Below are positions 16,243 through 25,202 of a stretch of 48,111 bases of DNA, in pieces (within the stretch, counting starts at the first letter, position 1; each line of letters opens with the position of its first letter). A program made the translations under genes and the position numbers. This DNA comes from Caballeronia catudaia (lineage in GTDB: Bacteria > Pseudomonadota > Gammaproteobacteria > Burkholderiales > Burkholderiaceae): NCBI RefSeq assembly GCF_001544755.2, contig NZ_FCOF02000047.1, positions 1-48,111 of the forward strand, read 5' to 3'. Below the pieces are notes generated by a model, which was given only the letters and a program-made list of their open reading frames with translations, did no database searches and was not told where the DNA came from.

Positions 16243-17583
16243 ATGACCTGGCATCAACGCATGATCTGGTCCGAGGGGCTGTTCCTCGAACCCCAGCATT
16301 TTCAGCAGCACGACCGCTTCATCGAGCATCTCGTGCGCTCGCATGCGCGCGCGACCGAGGCGTGGTCGTGGGGCTGGGCTGCCGTGATGCTCGACGAGAT
16401 CGCGCTCGGGCTCGGCAAGATCGCGCTCGCGTCGGCGTTCGGCGTGCTGCCGGACGGCACCGCGTTCTCCTTTCCCGACGACGCGCCCGCGCCGCCGCCG
16501 CTCGACATTCCCGCCGGCACGCGCGATGAAATCGTGCTGCTGGCGCTGCCGCTCGCGCGCGCGGGCGCAAAAGAATTCGATGCCGACGGCAACACGGACA
16601 GCCGCATCGACGGCCTGCGTTTTCGCACGACCGACACTTCCGTCGCCGATGTGACGACGAGCACCGATCGCGTCGCGCAGATTCGCGTCGGCGCGCCGAA
16701 CCTGCGCCTCATGCTCGCGCGCGACGCCACCGACGCCTTCGCGACCATCGGGCTCGCGCGCGTGCTCGAACGCCGCGCGGACAATCGCGTGCTGCTCGAT
16801 CCCGGATACATCCCGCCGATGCTGCACGCGCACGCCGATCCGCGCCTTTTCGGTTACGCGCAGGAGCTGGCCGGCCTCGTGCATCAGCATGCGGACCGGC
16901 TCGCGAGCCGGCTCGCGAATCCGGGGCGCGGCGGCGTCGCGGAAATCGCGGATTTTCTGCTGCTGCAAACGCTCAACCGCTTCGAGCCGCAGTACGCGCA
17001 TCTGCTGCAAGTGCCGCTTCTGCATCCCGAACGGCTCTATCAGACGACGCTCGCGCTCGCCGGCGATCTCGCCGCGTTCGACGAGCGCCGCCGCGTGCTC
17101 GCGTATCCGCCGTATCGCCACGACGACGTCGCCACGTCGTTCGAGCCGCTGATGCGCGACGTGCGGCAGCTCATCGGCATCGTGCGCGAACCGGATGCCG
17201 TCGCCATCGAATTGCAGAGCCGCAAGCCCGGCGTGCGCGTCGCCCGCATCGACGATCTGGCGCTCGTGAAGAGCGCGGGCTTCGTGCTCGCCGCGAACGC
17301 GCAGATGCCCGGCGAAACGCTGCGCACGCGCTTTCCCACACAGGTGAAGATCGCGCCCGCCGAAAAGCTGCGCGATCTCGTCAATCTCGCGCTGCCGGGC
17401 ATCGGGCTGCGCGCGATGCCGGTCGCGCCGCGCCAGATTCCGTTTCACGCGGGCTTTTCGTACTTCGAACTGGATCGCGGCGGCGAGCTGTGGAAGGAGC
17501 TGGAGCAGACCGGCAATCTGGCGATGTATATCGCCGGCGACTTTCCCGCGCTCGAACTCGAATTCTGGGCGATCCGTCATTGA
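16243..17583 (+). CDS. tssK: T6SS baseplate protein TssK
   Basis: TssK links the T6SS baseplate to the TssL/TssM membrane complex as a trimer. The N-terminal signature WHQRMIWSEGLFLEPQHFQQ and the 446-residue length are typical. Further conserved stretches include the YAHLLQVPLLHPERLYQ segment and the C-terminal FELDRGGELWKELEQ. A GAGG lies just upstream of the ATG. It is followed 21 bases later by tssL. Confidence 0.96.
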   Translation: MTWHQRMIWSEGLFLEPQHFQQHDRFIEHLVRSHARATEAWSWGWAAVMLDEIALGLGKIALASAFGVLPDGTAFSFPDDAPAPPPLDIPAGTRDEIVLLALPLARAGAKEFDADGNTDSRIDGLRFRTTDTSVADVTTSTDRVAQIRVGAPNLRLMLARDATDAFATIGLARVLERRADNRVLLDPGYIPPMLHAHADPRLFGYAQELAGLVHQHADRLASRLANPGRGGVAEIADFLLLQTLNRFEPQYAHLLQVPLLHPERLYQTTLALAGDLAAFDERRRVLAYPPYRHDDVATSFEPLMRDVRQLIGIVREPDAVAIELQSRKPGVRVARIDDLALVKSAGFVLAANAQMPGETLRTRFPTQVKIAPAEKLRDLVNLALPGIGLRAMPVAPRQIPFHAGFSYFELDRGGELWKELEQTGNLAMYIAGDFPALELEFWAIRH

Positions 17584-17604
17584 AGAGCGAGGTCATCGGA
17601 CACC

Positions 17605-18930
17605 ATGACGAACGACGACGATCCCTTCGCAGGCTTCGAATCCGATCAGACGATGATCAAGCCCAATCCCGGCGCGCGGCGGCGCAGCGCGGGCAGCGGC
17701 AGCACGGAAGGCGCGTATGCGGCGGGTGCAACGGCTGGAGCGGCCGGTTCCGGTCAGCGGGCGTTCGACGCGGCCTTCGCGGGCGGCGGCGCCGTCAATC
17801 CGCTCGTCGCAGCGTGCGCGCCGCTGCTCCAGCTCGCGCCGCGCATCCGCACGATGAGCGCCTGCGCCGATCCCGCCGCGCTGCGCGACTCGCTCGCGGC
17901 GGGCGTGCGCCGCTTCGAGGACGAGGCGCGCGCGCACGGCATCGCGTCGGAACAGGTGACGGCGGCGCGCTACATCGTCTGCACGATGCTCGACGAAGCC
18001 GCTTCCGGCACGCCGTGGGGCGCGGGCGTCTGGGCGCGCCAAAGCCTGCTCGTCACGTTTCACAACGAAGCGTGGGGTGGCGAGAAAGTCTTTCAGTTGC
18101 TCGCGCGGCTCGCGCAGAAGCCCGCGCAGCATCTGCATCTTCTGGAACTGGCGAACATGGTGCTCGCGCTCGGCTTCGAGGGACGCTATCGCGTGGCCGC
18201 GCAAGGCAGGCAGACACTCGACGCGATCCGCGCGCGGCTGTATCAGCTGATCCGCAAGGAGCGCGGCGAGCCCGAGCGCGCGCTGTCGCCGCACTGGCAA
18301 GGCGTGCCGACGGCGCGGCGGCGCACGACCGACGTGCTGCCGGTCTGGGTCGTCGGCGCGTTCGCGCTGTTGCTGCTCGCCGCCGCGTGGCTCGCGATGA
18401 GCTTCCAGCTCGGCCGCTCGTCCGACCCGGCGTTCGATACGCTCGCGTCGATCCGCGCGGGTGCGCAGCGGCCGCTCGTGGTCACGCAGGCGGCGCGGCC
18501 GCGTCTCGCGGAATTTCTCGCGCAGGAGATCCGCGATGGCCTCGTCGCCGTCGATGACCGCGTCGACCGCTCCGTCGTCACGCTGCATGGCGACAACGTC
18601 TTTCGTCCCGGCAGCGCCGATGTCGCCGAACAGACCAAGCCGCTGATCGGGCGCATCGCGGCGGCGCTCAAAGCCGTGCCGGGCAACGTGCTCGTCACCG
18701 GCCACACCGACGACCGCCCGATCCGCTCGGCGCGCTTTCCGTCGAACTGGGAGTTGTCGCAGGAACGCGCGGCGAACGTGCGCGACCTGCTCGCCGCGAC
18801 GGTTGCGCCCGAACGCCTGAAAGCCGAAGGCAAAGGCGACGCCGATCCTGTCGCGCCGAACGATTCGCCCGCCGGCCGCGCGCGCAACCGCCGCGTCGAG
18901 GTGACGCTGTTCGCGAAGCCGGGAAGCTGA
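17605..18930 (+). CDS. tssL: T6SS inner-membrane protein TssL (DotU) with C-terminal OmpA peptidoglycan-binding domain
   Basis: This 441-residue evolved TssL has a disordered N-terminus, a cytoplasmic DotU domain (about 65-235, with AARYIVCTMLDEAA) and one transmembrane helix (about 245-268, VWVVGAFALLLLAAAWLAM). A periplasmic OmpA-like domain covers about 323-437 and includes VTGHTDDRPI and GRARNRRVEV, expected to grip peptidoglycan. With TssM and TssJ it forms the trans-envelope complex. The stop is one base from tssM, implying coupled translation. Confidence 0.96.
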   Translation: MTNDDDPFAGFESDQTMIKPNPGARRRSAGSGSTEGAYAAGATAGAAGSGQRAFDAAFAGGGAVNPLVAACAPLLQLAPRIRTMSACADPAALRDSLAAGVRRFEDEARAHGIASEQVTAARYIVCTMLDEAASGTPWGAGVWARQSLLVTFHNEAWGGEKVFQLLARLAQKPAQHLHLLELANMVLALGFEGRYRVAAQGRQTLDAIRARLYQLIRKERGEPERALSPHWQGVPTARRRTTDVLPVWVVGAFALLLLAAAWLAMSFQLGRSSDPAFDTLASIRAGAQRPLVVTQAARPRLAEFLAQEIRDGLVAVDDRVDRSVVTLHGDNVFRPGSADVAEQTKPLIGRIAAALKAVPGNVLVTGHTDDRPIRSARFPSNWELSQERAANVRDLLAATVAPERLKAEGKGDADPVAPNDSPAGRARNRRVEVTLFAKPGS

Positions 18931-18931
18931 C

Positions 18932-21900
18932 ATGAAGAAGCTCTTCTCGATCCTCTTTCATCCGGTGCTGCTGTTGATCGTCGGCTTGCTGCTGGTGTCG
19001 GGCGCGATCTGGATCGCCGGGCCGCTCGTGTCGTTCGCGCACACTTATCCGCTCGAATCGGCGACGGCGCGCTTCATCGCGATCGGCTGCGTCGCGCTGC
19101 TGCTCGTGCTGCGGCGAATCTGGGCCGCGTGGCGCGCGCGGCGCACGCAGGCGGCGCTGTCGGCGGGACTTGCCGCGTCCATCGACGCGCCGCGCCGCGA
19201 GGCCGCGCCGCAAACCGCCGGCGCAGCCGAAGTCGCGACGCTCGGCAAGCGTTTCGACGAAGCGCTCGCCGTGCTGCGCGATCCGCGCCTCACGGCGTCG
19301 GGCAGAAAACCGGGCTGGCGCGACTGGGTCACGATGTCCGGCCGGCAATATCTGTATCAGTTGCCGTGGTACATGTTCATCGGCGCGCCGGGCGCGGGCA
19401 AAACCACCGCGCTCGTGCATTCGGGCTTGCGCTTTCCGCTCGCCGAGCGTTTCGGCACCGACCGGATTCGCGGCGTCGGCGGCACGCGCAATTGCGACTG
19501 GTGGTTCACCGACGAAGCCGTGCTCATCGACACCGCCGGGCGCTATACGACGCACGAAAGCGACCGCGACACCGACCAGACCGCGTGGCATGGCTTTCTC
19601 ACGCTGCTGAAGAAGACGCGCCCGCGCCAGCCGATCAACGGCGTGCTGCTGACGCTCGCCGTCCCCGATCTGCTCGCCGCGACGCCCGCGAGCACGGACG
19701 AGACGGCATCGACCTTGCGCGCGCGCATGCGCGAGCTGACGAAGGCGTTCGGCACGCGCTTTCCGGTCTATGTGCTCGTCACGAAAACGGACTTGCTCGC
19801 GGGATTCACCGAGTTTTTCGCCGACATGCCGAAGGAAGAGCGCGCGCAGATCTTCGGCTTCACCTTCCCGTTCGATCCGAAGCACCCGCTCACCGATGCG
19901 GAATTCCGCGCGCGCGTCGACGCCGAGCTGGATGCGCTCGAAGCGCGCCTCGTCGCGCGTCTGCCGGATCGCCTGAACGCCGAGAGCGGGCTTGCGCAGC
20001 GCGCGGCGATCATGAGTTTTCCGCAGCAATTCGCGGCAATCCGGCCCTTGCTCGCCGACGCGTTGCGCGCGACCTTCGTGCAGTCGAAGCACGAGGACAT
20101 GCCGCTTCTGCGCGGCGTCTACTTCACGAGCGGCACGCAGGAAGGCACGCCGATCGATCGCGTGCTCGGGTCGCTCGCGCGCGCGTTGGGCATGGAGCGC
20201 GGGGTGCAGCCGCCGCGTCCGTCGAGCGGGCGCAGTTACTTCATCGAGCGGCTGTTGACGCAGGTCGTGTTCGCGGAACAAGGGCTCGCCGGATCGAATC
20301 TGCAATGGGCGCGCAGGCGTCATCTCTGGCGGCTGGGCGCGTATGCGGCGATCGCGGCCGTGACGGTCGGCGTGCTCGCGCTCTGGAGCACGAGCTATCT
20401 GCGCAATCGCGCGTATGTCGCGAACGTCGACCAGAGCGCGCGCGCGGCGAAGCAGGCCGTCGCGCGGACGACCGCGGCGGGCACGCAGCTCGTCGCGCTC
20501 CTGCCGCTCCTGTCGGCGGTGCGCCATCTCGCATCGACGCCGCAGGTCGATGCCGCGCATCCACCGATCGCGATGCAGTTCGGCCTGTGGCAAGGCGCGA
20601 AGCTCGACGCCGGCGCGACCGGCGCTTACGAGCGCCTGCTGACCGATCTGTTCCTGCCGAAGCTCGCGGCTCGCATCGAGGAACAGGCGCGCAGCGCGAG
20701 TCCCGCGAATGCCGGCTACGCGTATGAGGCGCTCAAGGCGTATCTGATGCTGAACCAGCCCGATCATCAGGACGCCGATGCGCTCAAGGCGTGGATTCTC
20801 ACCGACTGGGACCGGTCGCTGCCGCGCGAGGTCGGCAACGAGGAACGCGCCGCGCTTGGCCGGCACCTCGATGCGCTGTTCGCGCGCGGCGTGGTGCATC
20901 CGAATCTGCCGTTCGATGAGCGGCTCGTCGCGCATCTGCGCGGCATGCTCGCCGCGAGCACGCTCGCGCAGCGCGTGTACGGGCGCGTGAAGCAGCAAGG
21001 CGTCGGCGCGGATTATCCGGAGTTCACCGTCGCGCACGCGGGCGGGCCGAACGCATCGCTCGTCTTTACGCGTTCGAGCGGCGCACCGCTCACGCGCGGC
21101 GTGCCGGGGCTGTATTCGTTCGACGGCTATCACAAGGCGTTCCTCGGAGCCGTCGATGAAACCGCCGCGCAGCTCGCCGCCGAAGAGCCGTGGGTGCTCG
21201 GCATCCGCGATCAGAGCGGGCTGCCGCGCGGCGATCCGGCCGCGATGCAGCGCCTCACCGAAGACGTGCGGCTGCTTTACTTGCAGGACTACGCGCGCAT
21301 CTGGACGGAATTCCTCAACGATATCCGCATCGTGCACGCGGACTCGCTGTCGCAATCGACGCAGATCGCGCGCATTCTTTCCGCGCCCGATTCGCCGCTC
21401 GCCGCGCTGTCGAAGGCGGCGTCGCGCGAAACGACGCTCGGCGCGAAGCCAGAAGGCGAAACGACCGTCGTCGATCGCGCCAACGACAAGATCGGCGCGG
21501 CGCGCGAACGGCTGCTGAAGGTGATCCGCGGGTCCGATCCGACGCAAATCGCGACGGTCGCGCCGGGCGCGCGGCTCGAGAGCATCGTCGATGACCGCTT
21601 TACCGGCCTGCGCGCGCTCGTCACGAGTCCGGCCGCGGGGCAGCCTGCGCCGATCACGCAGACGCTCGCCGTCATCAACGACGTCTACACGTACCTCAGC
21701 GCCACCGACGAAGCCTTGCAGCAGAAGACCGCGCCGCCGCCGTCCGACGCGCCGGCGAAGCTGCGCGCGCTCGCGCCGCGCATGCCCGAGCCGATCCGCA
21801 CCGCGCTGCTCGATCTCGGCAGCCAGGGCGCGGGGCAGGCGCAGCAGGCGCGGCGCGCGAATCTTTCGGCGGATCTGAAGGAGTCGATCTCGTCGTTCTG

Positions 21901-22561
21901 CAATCGCGCGGTGAGCGGGCGCTATCCGTTCAATCCGAATTCCGGGCGCGACGTGCTGCCCGAAGATTTCGCCACGCTGTTCGCGCCGGGCGGCAAGTTC
22001 GACGATTTCTTCCAGAAGAACCTGGCGCCCGACGTCGATGTCTCCGCGAAACCGTGGGCGTTCAAGAAATCGGATGCGTCGGCCTCGCAGATCAGCCCGG
22101 CCGGGCTCGCGCAGTTCGAGCACGCGGCGACGATCCGCGGCGTGTTCTTTCGCGGCGGCGGCAAGACGCCCGCGCTCGCGTTGCAGTTCAGGCCGCTCGA
22201 CATGGACCCGACGATTCTCTCCTTCACGCTCGATGTGGACGGGCAAGTGCTCACCTACGCGCACGGCCCGCAGATCGCCACCGCCATTCAATGGCCCGGC
22301 ACGCGCGGCTCGCAACGCGTGAGCCTGCAACTGACGCCGCCGCCGACGAGCGGCGCGCGCAATCTCGTGTTCGAAGGCCCGTGGGCGCTCTTTCGCATGT
22401 TCGACCGGCTCGACGTGCAGCCGACCGAGCAGCCGGAGCGCTTCATCGTCACGTTCGATGTCGAAGGGCGCAAGACGCGCTTCGAAGTGACGGCGAACAG
22501 TGTCGAGAATCCGTTCCGGCTCGCCGATCTGCGCGCGTTCTCCTGTCCGGAGCGGCTATGA
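18932..22561 (+). CDS. tssM: T6SS membrane complex protein TssM (IcmF)
   Basis: This 1209-residue IcmF-family protein spans the inner membrane and contacts TssJ in the periplasm. Two N-terminal helices (about 8-34 and 47-67) precede a cytoplasmic NTPase-like domain with an intact Walker A, GAPGAGKT at 151-158, and VLIDTAG at 197-203. A third helix lies near 465-490 (AAIAAVTVGVLALW). The long periplasmic part ends in the beta-rich C-terminal domain with FDRLDVQPTEQPERFIVTFD. Length and order are standard. Its TGA overlaps the tagF ATG. Confidence 0.97.
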   Translation: MKKLFSILFHPVLLLIVGLLLVSGAIWIAGPLVSFAHTYPLESATARFIAIGCVALLLVLRRIWAAWRARRTQAALSAGLAASIDAPRREAAPQTAGAAEVATLGKRFDEALAVLRDPRLTASGRKPGWRDWVTMSGRQYLYQLPWYMFIGAPGAGKTTALVHSGLRFPLAERFGTDRIRGVGGTRNCDWWFTDEAVLIDTAGRYTTHESDRDTDQTAWHGFLTLLKKTRPRQPINGVLLTLAVPDLLAATPASTDETASTLRARMRELTKAFGTRFPVYVLVTKTDLLAGFTEFFADMPKEERAQIFGFTFPFDPKHPLTDAEFRARVDAELDALEARLVARLPDRLNAESGLAQRAAIMSFPQQFAAIRPLLADALRATFVQSKHEDMPLLRGVYFTSGTQEGTPIDRVLGSLARALGMERGVQPPRPSSGRSYFIERLLTQVVFAEQGLAGSNLQWARRRHLWRLGAYAAIAAVTVGVLALWSTSYLRNRAYVANVDQSARAAKQAVARTTAAGTQLVALLPLLSAVRHLASTPQVDAAHPPIAMQFGLWQGAKLDAGATGAYERLLTDLFLPKLAARIEEQARSASPANAGYAYEALKAYLMLNQPDHQDADALKAWILTDWDRSLPREVGNEERAALGRHLDALFARGVVHPNLPFDERLVAHLRGMLAASTLAQRVYGRVKQQGVGADYPEFTVAHAGGPNASLVFTRSSGAPLTRGVPGLYSFDGYHKAFLGAVDETAAQLAAEEPWVLGIRDQSGLPRGDPAAMQRLTEDVRLLYLQDYARIWTEFLNDIRIVHADSLSQSTQIARILSAPDSPLAALSKAASRETTLGAKPEGETTVVDRANDKIGAARERLLKVIRGSDPTQIATVAPGARLESIVDDRFTGLRALVTSPAAGQPAPITQTLAVINDVYTYLSATDEALQQKTAPPPSDAPAKLRALAPRMPEPIRTALLDLGSQGAGQAQQARRANLSADLKESISSFCNRAVSGRYPFNPNSGRDVLPEDFATLFAPGGKFDDFFQKNLAPDVDVSAKPWAFKKSDASASQISPAGLAQFEHAATIRGVFFRGGGKTPALALQFRPLDMDPTILSFTLDVDGQVLTYAHGPQIATAIQWPGTRGSQRVSLQLTPPPTSGARNLVFEGPWALFRMFDRLDVQPTEQPERFIVTFDVEGRKTRFEVTANSVENPFRLADLRAFSCPERL

Positions 22562-23319
22562 GCGATGCGGCAGGCGTTGCCCTGGCGGACGACGGCGCGG
22601 CGATCGCGGGCTGGTACGGCAAGCTGCCCTCGCTCGGCGATTTCGCGGCGCGCCGGCTCTCCGACGCGTTCGTCGCGCCATGGGACGCGTGGCTCGCGCA
22701 GCGCGTCGCCGAAACGCAGATCGCGCTCGGCGACGAATGGCTCGCGCTCTATCTCACGTGTCCGGTGTGGCGCTTTTTCGCGATGCCGGGCGCGATCGCG
22801 CCGACGCTCGGCGCGTGCTGGACGGGTGTCGTGATGGCGTCGGTGGATCGCGTCGGGCGGCATTTTCCGTTGACGATCGCGGCGTCGATGCCCGCGGCGC
22901 CATCGACGGGCGGCGAAGTCGCGGCGCTCTGGCGATGGCTTGCGGCGATCGAAGGCGTGGCGCTCGCCGCGCTCGATTTCGATCACAGCATCGAGCGGCT
23001 CGACGCGCAGCTCGCGACGCTGCCGGTGCCGCAGCCCGTGCGCGCCGGCACGCGCGCCGCCGTGCTGCAGGAACCGTGGATCGTGCGGTCGGCCGCGGCG
23101 CTGCCCGACGCGCTCGCCCGCGCGCTTGCGCCGGTCTGGCAGACGGAGGTCTATGGCATGAGCATGTGGACATCGGCGCAGACATCGCCCGACCCGAACG
23201 GTGCGGACGATGCCAGGAAAGAGCAGGACTCGACGCCGCGCGCGTTCACCATCTGGCCCGCGTATGGCCTGCCCGACACGGCGCTCTTCACCACCCTGCT
23301 GCGGGACTGCGGATCATGA
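22558..23319 (+). CDS. tagF: T6SS-associated protein TagF (DUF2094)
   Basis: The 253-residue product shows the family opening GWYGKLPSLGDFAARRLSDAF and a WLALYLTCPVWRFFAMPG stretch. TagF proteins post-translationally repress T6SS assembly, countered by the PpkA threonine phosphorylation pathway. The start overlaps the tssM stop (ATGA), and its own stop overlaps the kinase start the same way, so tssM, tagF and the kinase form a tightly coupled set. No PppA-type phosphatase gene is next to it. Confidence 0.9.
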   Translation: MSDAAGVALADDGAAIAGWYGKLPSLGDFAARRLSDAFVAPWDAWLAQRVAETQIALGDEWLALYLTCPVWRFFAMPGAIAPTLGACWTGVVMASVDRVGRHFPLTIAASMPAAPSTGGEVAALWRWLAAIEGVALAALDFDHSIERLDAQLATLPVPQPVRAGTRAAVLQEPWIVRSAAALPDALARALAPVWQTEVYGMSMWTSAQTSPDPNGADDARKEQDSTPRAFTIWPAYGLPDTALFTTLLRDCGS

Positions 23320-25169
23320 ATGCGACGGGCAGGCTACCCGGCGGGGACGGCGGCACGGCCGGCAACGGCGGCAAGACCGAAACCAATCCGGGCGATGTCG
23401 GCGACGAAGACAAGACGGTGATCGTCGGCGGTGGCGCGCGCGTGCCTTCATCGGCGATGGCGGCGATGGCGGGCATGAGCGCGCCCGACGCCCCGCCGCT
23501 GCACAGCGTCCTGCCGCCCGGCACGCGCCTCGGCGAATTCGAGATCGTGCGGCTGATCGGCGAAGGCGGCTTCGGCATCGTCTATCTGGCGTTCGATACT
23601 TCGCTCGATCGTTATGTCGCGGTGAAGGAATACATGCCGGCGGCGCTCGCGTCGCGCGTCGGCGTGACGCAGGTTCAGGTCAAGTCCGAGCGCTACGAGC
23701 CGATGTTCCGCGCCGGCCTCAAGAGCTTCATCAACGACGAGGCGCGGCTGCTCGCGCGCTTCGATCATCAGTCGCTCGTGAAGGTGTATCGATTCTGGGA
23801 AGCCAACGGCACCGCCTACATGGCGATGCCCTACTACAAGGGCGTAACGCTCAAGGACGCGCTGCATGCGATGAAGAAGCCGCCCGACGAAGCCTGGCTG
23901 CGCGCGCTGCTCACGCCGCTCATCGATGCGCTCGCGGTGCTGCACGCGTCCGACTGTTTCCATCGCGATATCGCGCCGGACAACATCATCCTGCTGGAAG
24001 GCAGCCATCGGCCGGTGCTGCTCGATTTCGGCGCGGCGCGGCGCGTGATTGGCGACATGACGCAGGCGCTCACGGTCATTCTCAAGCCGGGCTATGCGCC
24101 GATCGAGCAATACGCCGAAGTGCCGTCGATGCGGCAAGGGCCGTGGACGGATCACTACGCGCTCGCCGCGCTCGTGTATTTCGCGGTGACCGGAAAGACG
24201 CCGCCGCCGTCGGTCGGGCGCGTGGTGAAGGACAGCTATCAGCCGCTCGCGAAACTGGCGGCGGGCCGCTATTCGGATCGCTTTCTGAAGGCGATCGATC
24301 ATGCGCTCGCGGTGTCGCCCGCGCATCGGCCGCAGACGGACCGGCAGTTCGCGGCGGAACTCGGCATCTCGCTCGACGATGTGCCGGAATCGCGCGTCAA
24401 GGCTCGCGCTGGCGCGTCGGCCGGGCGCAGGCGCATCGGCTGGACGCTCGGCGCGGCGTGCGTGCTCGCGGCGGCGGCCACGCTCGGATGGTTCGCGCCG
24501 CGCTTCGCCTCGCACGCGCCTGCGCCTGCGGGCGAGCGCGCCGCGAGTGCGCCGGTCCCGGCGTCCGTGGCTGAAACACCCGCGTCGGTTGCTTCGGCGG
24601 TCGTGACTCCGCCGCCGCCCGCGTTGCCGCCCGCATTGCCCCCGTTCACGCCCGACGGCGAGTTCGCGCGCATCGTCGCGCTCGCCGATCCCTCGTTCGA
24701 TGTGAAAGTGGAAGTGCCCGTGGCGCGCGCCGTCGTCGACAAGGATTTGCTGCGTTTCGCGCTCACGAGCAATCGCGACGGCTTCGTCTATGTGTTCGTC
24801 GTCGATCCGGCGAATCAGTACCTGCAACTGTTTCCGAATGCGCTCGACCGCGATAACCGCATCGGCAAAAAGAAGCGTCTCGTGCTGCCGCGCCCGAACT
24901 GGCCGATGCAGGCGGGCGAGCCGGTCGGCGAGAACCATTTCATCGCGATCGTATCGGCGGCGCCGCGCGACTTTCCCGCGCTCGATCTCGCGCACGACGC
25001 CGTCTTCGCCAGTCTCTCGCCCGACGCGCAGCACGCGGCGGCGGCGCAGCGCACGTTGACCGCGTCGCCGTTTGCGGGCGTGCCGTCGTGCGGCGACAGG
25101 GCGCCTTCGTGCTCCGTCGCGTATGGCGCGGCGGCGTTCAAAATCGACGTCGTCCGTTCGTCTAGATAG
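23316..25169 (+). CDS. ppkA: PpkA-like serine/threonine protein kinase with transmembrane helix and DUF4384-like C-terminus
   Basis: The product is 617 residues long. A glycine-rich N-terminal leader precedes a Hanks-type kinase domain (about 70-340) with GEGGFG, VAVKEY, HRDIAPDN and DFGAAR all intact. One transmembrane helix lies near 373-395 (GWTLGAACVLAAAATLGW). A Pro/Ala linker leads to an extracytoplasmic domain (about 465-610) with GFVYVFVVDPANQYLQLFPN, typical of DUF4384. PpkA kinases phosphorylate Fha or other T6SS parts; no Fha gene is visible here. It overlaps tagF by four bases. The kinase call is firm; the name is by position and analogy. Confidence 0.88.
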   Translation: MNATGRLPGGDGGTAGNGGKTETNPGDVGDEDKTVIVGGGARVPSSAMAAMAGMSAPDAPPLHSVLPPGTRLGEFEIVRLIGEGGFGIVYLAFDTSLDRYVAVKEYMPAALASRVGVTQVQVKSERYEPMFRAGLKSFINDEARLLARFDHQSLVKVYRFWEANGTAYMAMPYYKGVTLKDALHAMKKPPDEAWLRALLTPLIDALAVLHASDCFHRDIAPDNIILLEGSHRPVLLDFGAARRVIGDMTQALTVILKPGYAPIEQYAEVPSMRQGPWTDHYALAALVYFAVTGKTPPPSVGRVVKDSYQPLAKLAAGRYSDRFLKAIDHALAVSPAHRPQTDRQFAAELGISLDDVPESRVKARAGASAGRRRIGWTLGAACVLAAAATLGWFAPRFASHAPAPAGERAASAPVPASVAETPASVASAVVTPPPPALPPALPPFTPDGEFARIVALADPSFDVKVEVPVARAVVDKDLLRFALTSNRDGFVYVFVVDPANQYLQLFPNALDRDNRIGKKKRLVLPRPNWPMQAGEPVGENHFIAIVSAAPRDFPALDLAHDAVFASLSPDAQHAAAAQRTLTASPFAGVPSCGDRAPSCSVAYGAAAFKIDVVRSSR

Positions 25170-25202
25170 CGCAATGCAACGCGGTCGCGAGACGAGGGCA
25201 TC

